From Caldifarciminota bacterium (GTDB lineage Bacteria > Hydrothermota > Tepidihabitantia > Tepidihabitantales > Tepidihabitantaceae), in the NCBI GenBank assembly GCA_011049385.1, contig DSBX01000201.1, positions 1-24,102 on the forward strand: 24,102 bases of DNA. Direction: 5' to 3'. Under the pieces are notes generated by a model. It did no database searches. It was not told the origin of the DNA and saw only the letters and a program-made list of their open reading frames with translations. The first letter of the stretch is position 1. Each line of letters begins with the position of its first letter. Shown one piece after another: positions 6,875 through 12,506 of this stretch. The translations under genes and the position numbers were made by a program.

Positions 6875-8658
6875 CGGGAAAGAGGCCGGGGGGACAGGTG
6901 AAGAACCTATACGCGCTCGAGCGGGCGCGCCGGGAAGCCGCGGAACGGGTCCGGGCCCTGGGCCTGCCCGCGGTCGAGGACGACATCCGCGACGTCGAGG
7001 GCGAAGTGGACGCGGACCTTGCCCTGCCGGTGTTCCGGGCGGCGCGCGAACAGGGCCGCAAGCCCTTCGAGCTGGCTGTCGAGCTGGCGGATTCACTCCG
7101 GCAGGGCCCAGGCGGCGAACTGCTCGACCTGTCCCGGACAACCGCGGAGCGCGGCTACCTGAACTTCCGGCTCGACCCGGTGGCGTTCAACCGCGCGGTC
7201 GTGGCCGACTACCGGCGCAACCCGGAGGCCTGGGGCCGTTCCGACGAAGGAGACGGCCGCACCGTCGTGATTGACTACTCCTCGCCCAACGTGGCCAAGC
7301 CCTTTTCGGTCGGGCACCTGCGCTCGACGGTAATCGGGCAGGCTCTGCACAACATTCTTGACTGGTGCGGCTGGCGGCCGGTGGGGGACAATCATCTCGG
7401 CGACTGGGGCACCCAGTTCGGCAAACTGCTCTGCGCCTTCGCGCGCTGGGGCGAAGAAGAAGAACTGGCCGCGGACCCGACCGGCTACCTCTTCCGGCTC
7501 TACGTGCGCTTCCACGAGGAGGCGAAGCAGGATTCGGCGCTGGAGCGCGAGGCCCGCGACTGGTTCCGCCGGCTCGAGATTGGGGACGAGGTCGCCCGCG
7601 AGCGCTGGCAGAGGTTCGTCGCGCTCAGCCGCCGCGAGTTTGACCGCATCTACGAGTTGCTCGGGGTGGGGATAGACTACACGCTGGGCGAGAGCTTCTA
7701 CGAGGACCGGCTCGGGCCGCTGGTCGAGCGGGCGCTGGCGGCCGGAGTGGCCCGGCGCGAGGCCCCGCCCGAGGCCGCGGGCGGCGAGTTCGAGGCCGGC
7801 AAGGAGGTCGTGCTGATTCCGCTGGCGGAGCAGGGCATCGAGACGCCGCTCATTCTCCAGAAGTCGGACGGGGCCAGCCTCTACGCGACCCGCGAATTGG
7901 CTACCGCCGAGTACCGGCTCGAGCGTTGGAAGCCGGCCCGGCTGGTCTACGTCGTCGGCAACGAGCAGGAGCTGTACTTCCGGCAGTTTGGGGCCGCGCT
8001 GAAACTGCTCGGTCACGACGTACCGGTGACGCACGTCAACTTCGGCCTGATTCGCCTGCCCGAGGGACGGCTCTCGACCCGGGCGGGCCGGGTCATCCTG
8101 CTTGAGGACGTCATCCGCGAGGCGGTCGGGCGGGCCCGGACGGTGGTCGCGGACCGGGAGATGACCGAAGCAGACAAGGACGAACTGGCCCGGCTCGTCG
8201 GTATCGGCGCAATCAAGTACGCGGACCTGTCCCAGAGCCGGGGGAAGGAGGTCGTCTTCGACTGGGACCGGATGCTGGCGCTCGACGGTGATTCCGCGCC
8301 CTACCTGCAGTATGCCTGCGTGCGCTGTTCTTCCATCCTGCGCAAGGCCGGGAACCGACCGCGGACGGATTTCGACCCGGCCCTGCTGGCGCAACCCGAG
8401 GAAGCCGCGCTGGTCCGCCGCCTGGCCCGGTTCCCGGACGCGGTCCGGGCCGCGGGCCGGAGCTTCGAGCCGCACCGCATCGCCGGGCACTGCTACCGCA
8501 CCGCGCGGGACTTCTCGGCCTGGTACGCCGCGGTGCCGGTGCTCGGAGCCGAGTCCGGGGAGTTGCGGGCGGCCCGGCTTCTTCTGGTCGAGCTGACCCG
8601 GGCGACAATCGGCACCGGCCTGCGCCTGCTGGGTATCGGGGTGCCGGAACGGATGTAG
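6871..8658 (+). CDS. argS: Arginyl-tRNA synthetase
   Basis: This is a class I synthetase of 595 residues that charges tRNA-Arg. The N-terminal tRNA-recognition (Add-1) domain covers about residues 10-110. The catalytic core contains SSPNVAKPFSVGHLRST, where SVGH (146-149) is the HIGH motif in the Ser form that I recall from other ArgRS such as those of Bacillus. DNHLGDWGTQFGKLL follows. The KMSKS site is LSTRAG, lacking the lysine as in many ArgRS. The C-terminal DALR-type anticodon-binding helices start near YLQYACVRCSSILRK and the protein ends LLGIGVPERM, the usual family end. The GTG at 6871 overlaps the EIIA stop (GTGA). A GTG at 6898 preceded by a G-run is an alternative that would shorten the protein by nine residues. 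Confidence 0.95.
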   Translation: MTGKRPGGQVKNLYALERARREAAERVRALGLPAVEDDIRDVEGEVDADLALPVFRAAREQGRKPFELAVELADSLRQGPGGELLDLSRTTAERGYLNFRLDPVAFNRAVVADYRRNPEAWGRSDEGDGRTVVIDYSSPNVAKPFSVGHLRSTVIGQALHNILDWCGWRPVGDNHLGDWGTQFGKLLCAFARWGEEEELAADPTGYLFRLYVRFHEEAKQDSALEREARDWFRRLEIGDEVARERWQRFVALSRREFDRIYELLGVGIDYTLGESFYEDRLGPLVERALAAGVARREAPPEAAGGEFEAGKEVVLIPLAEQGIETPLILQKSDGASLYATRELATAEYRLERWKPARLVYVVGNEQELYFRQFGAALKLLGHDVPVTHVNFGLIRLPEGRLSTRAGRVILLEDVIREAVGRARTVVADREMTEADKDELARLVGIGAIKYADLSQSRGKEVVFDWDRMLALDGDSAPYLQYACVRCSSILRKAGNRPRTDFDPALLAQPEEAALVRRLARFPDAVRAAGRSFEPHRIAGHCYRTARDFSAWYAAVPVLGAESGELRAARLLLVELTRATIGTGLRLLGIGVPERM

Positions 8659-8694
8659 CGTGAATCGGACGCATTCGACACCGGGTCGAACAGT

Positions 8695-9930
8695 ATGAAG
8701 ATGACCCGAGTTTACCTGGACCACGCGGCCGCAACGCCGCTCCTGCCCGAGGCGCGGGAGGCGATGGTGCCGTTCCTGGACGGAGAGTTCGGCAACCCGG
8801 CCAGCATTCACGCCCGGGGTGAGAAGCCGCGGGCCGCGGTCAAGGATGCCCGGGAAAAGGTCGCCGGCCTGGTCGGGGCCCGGCCGGAGGGTATCATCTT
8901 CACCGCCTCGGCCTCGGAGAGCAACAACCACGCGCTCAAGGGTCTGGCGGCGGGGAGGGCCGGGCATATCATCGTCTCGGCCATCGAGCACGTCTCGGTG
9001 CTGGAGCCGGCCCGGACTCTCGCCAAGGCGGGTTTCGAACTGACCGAACTGCCGGTTGACGGCGAGGGCCGGGTCCGACCCGAATCGCTGACCGCGGCCA
9101 TCCGGCCCGATACCGTGCTGGTTTCGGTGATGCACGCCAACAACGAAGTCGGCGCGGTGCAGGATATTGCCGAACTGGCCAGGGTTGCGCACGAACGTGA
9201 AGTGCCTTTCCATTCCGACGGGACCGCCGCGGTCGGCCGCCTGCCGGTGGACCTCGGCGCGCTGGGGGTGGACGTCTACTCCTTCGCGGCCCAGTCGGTC
9301 TACGGCCCGAAGGGCGCGGCCGCCCTGTACATCCGGCCCGGGACCCGGATCAGGCCGCTGGTCGAAGGCGGTTTTCAGGAACGCAACCGCCGGGCCGGCA
9401 CCGAGAATGTCGCCGCGATCGCCGGTTTCGGGGCCGCGGCCGAAGTGACCGCCCGCCGCCTCGCCGACTGGTCGGGGGAGATGAGCCGGCTCGCCGACCG
9501 TATCTTCACAGAACTGCCGTCAAGGCTGGACCGGCTGGTGTTCACCGGCCCCGGGACCGGCCGGCTGCCGGGTCACGTCTCGGTCTGCGTCGAATTCGTC
9601 GAGGGTGAGGCGATGCTGTTGTCGCTGGACGATGAGGGAATCGCCGCGGCCTCGGGTTCGTCGTGTACCGCCCGCACACTCAAGGTGTCCCACGTCCTGT
9701 TGGCAATGGGCCTGCCCCACACACTGGCCCAGACTTCGCTCGTGCTGACCCTGGGCCGGGACACGACCGACGCCGGGGTGGACCACCTGCTGGAAAAACT
9801 GCCGCCGATCGTCATCCGGCTCAGGCGGATGTCTCCGCTCTACGCGAAGCTCGAACGGGGCGAGGACCCGTACGCGGCCGCGGCCGGCGCGGCCTGTGAA
9901 GACGACCATTCGACCGTGGAGGAAGGCTAA
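8695..9930 (+). CDS. NifS/IscS-like protein lacking the PLP lysine
   Basis: By fold and context this is a class V aminotransferase-type cysteine desulfurase (411 residues) upstream of IscU. It starts VYLDHAAATPLLPEAREAM, and conserved positions are His99, Asn150 in HANNEVG, Asp175 and the loop Cys324 in GSSCTAR. These align with E. coli IscS H104, N155, D180 and C328, at an offset of 4-5. The segment that should read SxHK before YGPKG reads AAQS (198-201). The phosphate-binding Ser203, His205 and the Schiff-base Lys206 are therefore Ala, Gln and Ser. Gln183 is also Ala178. A normal PLP-dependent desulfurase reaction is thus unlikely. A lysine-less IscS is known, as I recall, from Archaeoglobus fulgidus. 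Start choice between ATG 8695 and 8701 is open, as neither has a good ribosome binding site. A small hairpin (TTCGAC/GTCGAA) precedes the gene. Confidence 0.88.
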   Translation: MKMTRVYLDHAAATPLLPEAREAMVPFLDGEFGNPASIHARGEKPRAAVKDAREKVAGLVGARPEGIIFTASASESNNHALKGLAAGRAGHIIVSAIEHVSVLEPARTLAKAGFELTELPVDGEGRVRPESLTAAIRPDTVLVSVMHANNEVGAVQDIAELARVAHEREVPFHSDGTAAVGRLPVDLGALGVDVYSFAAQSVYGPKGAAALYIRPGTRIRPLVEGGFQERNRRAGTENVAAIAGFGAAAEVTARRLADWSGEMSRLADRIFTELPSRLDRLVFTGPGTGRLPGHVSVCVEFVEGEAMLLSLDDEGIAAASGSSCTARTLKVSHVLLAMGLPHTLAQTSLVLTLGRDTTDAGVDHLLEKLPPIVIRLRRMSPLYAKLERGEDPYAAAAGAACEDDHSTVEEG

Positions 9931-10304
9931 TGTATTCGGACAAGGTCATGGACCATTTCCGCAACCCGCGGCACGTCGGCGCAGTCGAGAACCCGGACGG
10001 CGTGGGCGAGGTCGGCAACCCGGTTTGCGGCGATATGATGAGTTTCTCGATAAGGGTGCGTGACGGCGTCCTGAAGGATGTCAGGTTCCGAACCTTCGGC
10101 TGCGGCGCCGCGATTGCGGTCTCTTCGATGGTGAGCGAGATGGCCATCGGCAAGACGATAGAGGAAGCGCTGGCGATGAGCAACGCGGACGTCGCCAGGG
10201 AACTCGGCGGCCTGCCGCCCAACAAACTGCACTGCTCGAACTTGGGTGCCGACGCGCTGCACGCGGCCATCCGGAACTACCTCGAGAAACAGAAGGAGGC
10301 GTAG
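9930..10304 (+). CDS. iscU: Iron-sulfur cluster scaffold IscU/NifU N-type
   Basis: This 124-residue scaffold protein builds [2Fe-2S]/[4Fe-4S] clusters before transfer to target proteins. All hallmark residues are present: Cys33 and Asp35 in GNPVCGDMM, Cys58 in TFGCGAAIA, and His101-Cys102 in LHCSNLGADALHAAI. It starts MYSDKVMDHFRNPRHVG, the usual family opening. A ribosome binding site (GGAGGAAGG) lies just upstream in the end of the nifS-like gene, whose stop overlaps this ATG by one base. The intact ligand set contrasts with the degenerate PLP site of the neighbouring desulfurase-like protein, so cluster assembly is probably still a working function. The sulfur source is the open question. 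Confidence 0.95.
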   Translation: MYSDKVMDHFRNPRHVGAVENPDGVGEVGNPVCGDMMSFSIRVRDGVLKDVRFRTFGCGAAIAVSSMVSEMAIGKTIEEALAMSNADVARELGGLPPNKLHCSNLGADALHAAIRNYLEKQKEA

Positions 10305-10306
10305 TG

Positions 10307-10483
10307 ATGGAACGTGAGTGCGGTTGTCCCTACTGCGACGGTATGACCGACACCGGGGTCTGTGCGCCGTGCGGGGTCAAGCTTGTCCTTTGCCCGGACT
10401 GCGCCACCCCCCAGCCGCGCGAGGCGACGGTCTGCGCCGCCTGCGGCGCGGCCCTTTCCCAGCAAGACCAGGACAAGGAGTGA
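10307..10483 (+). CDS. 58-residue double zinc-ribbon protein
   Basis: This small gene lies in the gap between iscU and the glutaredoxin-like gene. It has nine cysteines, eight of them in four CxxC pairs: CPYC (7-10), CAPC (19-22), CPDC (29-32) and CAAC (43-46). The pattern is that of one or two zinc-ribbon modules, and an iron-sulfur or rubredoxin-like site is also possible. The tail is Gln/Asp/Lys-rich. AAGGAGG at about 10293-10299 precedes the start; the ATG at 10307 directly follows a GTG at 10304 that overlaps the iscU stop and could serve instead. The downstream ribosome binding site for the next gene lies in its last codons. I do not recognise the family. Its position suggests a metal- or redox-related role with IscU and the reductase genes. 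Confidence 0.75.
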   Translation: MERECGCPYCDGMTDTGVCAPCGVKLVLCPDCATPQPREATVCAACGAALSQQDQDKE

Positions 10484-10485
10484 CA

Positions 10486-10764
10486 ATGCCGACAGCAAAA
10501 GAGCCCGGTGCGAACAAGAAGCACAAGGTCAGGCTCTACGGCCTTTCGACCTGCGGCTGGTGCCGCAAGACCAAGGAACTGCTCGACTCCCAGCAGGTCG
10601 AGTACGAGTATGTCTACGTTGACCAGTGTGAGGGCGACGAGCGGGCGGAGTTGACCGCCGCGGTCCGTGCGCTCAACCCGCGTGGTTCCTTCCCGACCGT
10701 CGAGATTGACGGCGAGGTGGTGGTCGGCTACGACGACGACCGGATCCTCGAGTTGCTGGGCTGA
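10486..10764 (+). CDS. Glutaredoxin-like thiol-disulfide protein
   Basis: This 92-residue thioredoxin-fold protein has an N-terminal extension of about 13 residues, then VRLYGLSTCGWCRKTKELL with active site Cys23-Gly-Trp-Cys26. The cis-proline loop is SFPTVEIDGEVVVGYD. Both cysteines are kept, so it can act as a dithiol reductase. The glutathione-binding pattern is not clear, and it resembles the NrdH/Grx-like proteins often encoded beside ferredoxin-dependent disulfide reductases. AAGGAG (10475-10480) ends five bases before the ATG, which fixes the start and excludes upstream frames. Its stop overlaps the ATG of the next gene (ATGA-type coupling). It probably receives electrons from that gene product. 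Confidence 0.88.
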   Translation: MPTAKEPGANKKHKVRLYGLSTCGWCRKTKELLDSQQVEYEYVYVDQCEGDERAELTAAVRALNPRGSFPTVEIDGEVVVGYDDDRILELLG

Positions 10765-11282
10765 TGGCCGGCGAGAAGCACCCGCCCGAGGTGCTCAAGC
10801 TCTACGAACGCCTGAAGCGCGTGGCGGTTGAGGGCGGGTACATGCTCAACCCGGACGAGGAGTTCACGCTCCGGCTAGTCCAGGGGTTGCAGGATAACAT
10901 CGGCCGTTTCGGTTACCCGGCCTGTCCCTGCCGTCTGGCCTACGGTGAGAAATCGAAGGATGTGGACCTCATCTGCCCTTGTTACTACCGCGACGCGGAC
11001 ATTGAGGAGTACGGTACCTGCTACTGCACGCTCTACGTCAACGAAGACTGGGTGAGCGGCAGGTTCCCGCACAAGAGCATCCCGGACCGGCGACCGGCCG
11101 ACTTCGTCCTGAACGGCTACGCCGAACCGGAGCCGGTGCGGCGGGCCGAAAGCGGCGGGCTTTCGCCTTCCCTGCCGGTCTGGCGATGCAAGGTCTGCGG
11201 CTACCTTGCCGCCCGCGATGAGCCGCCCGGCAAGTGCCCGATCTGCAAGGTGGGCAAGGAACGGTTCGAGAGGTTTCTCTAG
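10764..11282 (+). CDS. Ferredoxin-type disulfide reductase beta subunit fused to rubredoxin
   Basis: This is a 172-residue fusion. Residues 1-120 match the catalytic subunit of ferredoxin:thioredoxin reductase, with three CxC motifs: CPC (54-56), CPC (71-73) and CYC (86-88). These hold a [4Fe-4S] cluster beside the redox-active disulfide. Spacing between motifs (14 and 12 residues) follows the form seen in anaerobes rather than the plant form. Residues 139-172 are a short rubredoxin-like knuckle pair, CKVC (142-145) and CPIC (158-161), ending KVGKERFERF. A similar FTR-rubredoxin fusion is known from methanogens as ferredoxin:disulfide reductase. It probably passes electrons from ferredoxin to the adjacent CGWC glutaredoxin-like protein. 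No FTR alpha subunit is seen, as expected for this type. Confidence 0.9.
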   Translation: MAGEKHPPEVLKLYERLKRVAVEGGYMLNPDEEFTLRLVQGLQDNIGRFGYPACPCRLAYGEKSKDVDLICPCYYRDADIEEYGTCYCTLYVNEDWVSGRFPHKSIPDRRPADFVLNGYAEPEPVRRAESGGLSPSLPVWRCKVCGYLAARDEPPGKCPICKVGKERFERFL

Positions 11283-11284
11283 CG

Positions 11285-11590
11285 ATGGCGGGTCGGGTTA
11301 TCGCCGAACTGACCATCGTGCCGCTCGGCACCGGCTCGACCAGCCTCAGCCGCTGGGTCCGGATTGCCGAGAAGGTCATCACCGAAAGCGGGCTGGAGCA
11401 CACCCTTACACCGATGGGAACCTGCGTCCAGGGCGAGCTTGAAGACATCTTCGCGGTTGTCAAGCGGGCCCACGAGGCGCTGGCCGCGGCCGGTGCAGGC
11501 AGGATTTCCACCCATATCAAGCTCGACGACCGCCTGGACAAGGACCGCGTCATGCAGGACAAGATTGACGCGGTGCTGAAGCAGGACTGA
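11285..11590 (+). CDS. MTH1187/YkoF-type (UPF0045) thiamine-binding family protein
   Basis: This 101-residue protein belongs to the UPF0045/MTH1187 family, small ferredoxin-fold proteins that form tetramers and in some members bind thiamine-like ligands. The family features are VIAELTIVPLGTGSTSLSRWV at the N-terminus, LTPMGTCVQGELEDIFAVV in the middle (the usual TPMGT and E..L motif), and RISTHIKLDDRLDK near the end. The ATG at 11285 is the family start and lies two bases after the stop of the FTR-rubredoxin gene. It is likely cotranscribed with the redox genes. Its exact ligand cannot be read from the sequence. Confidence 0.88.
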   Translation: MAGRVIAELTIVPLGTGSTSLSRWVRIAEKVITESGLEHTLTPMGTCVQGELEDIFAVVKRAHEALAAAGAGRISTHIKLDDRLDKDRVMQDKIDAVLKQD

Positions 11591-11595
11591 AGCCG

Positions 11596-12192
11596 ATGTC
11601 CGGTCGGGCAATGGCCCGACTGCTCGCCTGTCTGCTCGTCGGCCTGGCCTGCCTGCCGGTCCGGAGCCGTTCGACCGCGCCCGCGGTCAACTCCGAACTG
11701 GTGGTCCGGAAGTTCGCCGAAGGCTTCGGCAGCGGTACCGGGCGGTTGACCCGTCTGTTCCTGAATGATGCTGAGGTTCGCCTGGCCGGGTTGGGTGTGG
11801 GGTTCAGGGGACGCCGCGAAATCGAGCGCCTGCTGGACTACGCCCGGGCCGCAGAGGCCCGGCTCGAGCTGTCCGCGCTGGAGCGGCGGGGCGACACCGT
11901 GTTCTGCCGGTTGGCCGAGGACAACGCCTGGCTCCGGGCCCTGGGCGCGGACAGCCTGCGCTACTCGGCCCGGTTCCTGTTCCAGGGCGGCCGGGTTGCA
12001 GAGGCCGAAATCCGACTCCTGCCCGGCTCCCGGGCCGCGCTCGGCCGGAGCGGGATGGCTTTCGCGCTCTGGGTACGTGACCACGCACCGGGGGCCATCG
12101 AGCGCATCCTGCCCGGTGGACGGCCCGAATTCTCCCGGGACAGCGTCCGCCAGCTGTTGGAGCTCATTCGGCGCTGGCAGACCGAGCGTTGA
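11596..12192 (+). CDS. Exported NTF2/SnoaL-like protein
   Basis: This protein of 198 residues has an N-terminal signal peptide (MARLLACLLVGLACLPVRS, starting at the ATG at 11611 or the first ATG at 11596). The following domain has the pattern of the NTF2-like cone fold: an initial helix (LVVRKFAEGFGSG), LTRLFLNDAEVRL, a GFRGRREIERLLDYA helix, then beta strands (LELSALERRGDTVFCRLAEDN, YSARFLFQGGRVAEAEIRL). I see no catalytic motif, so no function is proposed. The C-terminal 50 residues are helical and basic. It is the last gene of the long plus-strand run; the next region carries a possible RNA and a terminator. Confidence 0.6.
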   Translation: MSGRAMARLLACLLVGLACLPVRSRSTAPAVNSELVVRKFAEGFGSGTGRLTRLFLNDAEVRLAGLGVGFRGRREIERLLDYARAAEARLELSALERRGDTVFCRLAEDNAWLRALGADSLRYSARFLFQGGRVAEAEIRLLPGSRAALGRSGMAFALWVRDHAPGAIERILPGGRPEFSRDSVRQLLELIRRWQTER

Positions 12193-12239
12193 GGGCGCAT
12201 CCTTTGTCCCGCTCTCTGCGTCTCACTCTATGAGCGTGC

Positions 12240-12440
12240 GGAAGGCAAGACTCAAAGCCGGGCCCGGACCGCACTGACCAAAGGTCTCACGGTAAGGGTC
12301 CGAAGCGGCAGTACGGACTGCCGATGGCGGTACGCGCTATTCAGGGACTCTGGGATTATGGAGGTGTTCGGTCCGCTGAGACGGAACGAAGCTGCACCAC
12401 CTCCTTCCCGGTTCAGGGCGGGGTAACACCCCGCCCTTTT
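12240..12440 (+). ncRNA. Candidate structured RNA ending in an intrinsic terminator
   Basis: About 200 bases with no convincing gene contain several helices and end at a strong terminator. GGAAGG near 12240-12245 can pair with CCTTCC near 12403-12408 as an outer stem. Inside are a hairpin built on CGGACC/GGTCCG with inner GACC-AAA-GGTC, a perfect hairpin CGGCAGT-ACGG-ACTGCCG at 12306-12323, and GGAGGTG/CACCTCC enclosing TTCG-G-TCCG/CGGA-A-CGAA. A weak promoter-like pair (TTGTCC at 12204-12209, TATGAG at 12229-12234) precedes it. I could not match it to 6S, SRP, RNase P, tmRNA or a T-box. It could also be only the structured 3' untranslated region of the long operon. Confidence 0.35.
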
Positions 12441-12444
12441 CTTT
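12416..12444 (+). terminator. Strong rho-independent terminator
   Basis: GGGCGGGGT-AAC-ACCCCGCCC forms a perfect 9-bp stem at 12416-12436, followed by TTTTCTTT. It ends the long plus-strand operon and/or the candidate RNA, and stands just before the promoter of the DegV-DAK2 gene. Confidence 0.88.
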
Positions 12445-12456
12445 GTCCGGGTTCGG

Positions 12457-12484
12457 TTGACAAGCGTTGCGGGCGGCGTACGAT
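12457..12484 (+). promoter_or_regulatory. Promoter of the DegV-DAK2 fusion gene
   Basis: A perfect TTGACA at 12457-12462, a 16-base spacer and TACGAT at 12479-12484. The expected start of transcription near 12491 places the ATG at 12483 upstream of the mRNA and supports the ATG at 12507, which has AGAGGA nine bases before it. Confidence 0.65.
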
Positions 12485-12506
12485 GGCGACAAGAGGATGT
12501 ACCGCA

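Noticed and set aside
7306..7317. HIGH motif of ArgRS reads SVGH
   Set aside because: A Ser in the first position occurs, as far as I recall, in other functional ArgRS such as those of Bacillus, so it is not evidence of loss of function.
7093..9213. Very long minus-strand open frame over argS and the nifS-like gene
   Set aside because: It is a mirror of real genes caused by high G+C. It shows no family match, while the plus strand encodes complete recognisable proteins.
12323..12340. T-box-like sequence (GATGGCGGTACGCGC)
   Set aside because: It only loosely resembles the T-box TGGNACCGCG core. No specifier stem is evident, and the downstream gene is not an aminoacyl-tRNA synthetase or amino acid gene.
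12324..12506. N-terminal extension of the DegV-DAK2 protein
   Set aside because: This frame would read through a strong terminator and the gene's own promoter. ATG 12507 has the suitable ribosome binding site.
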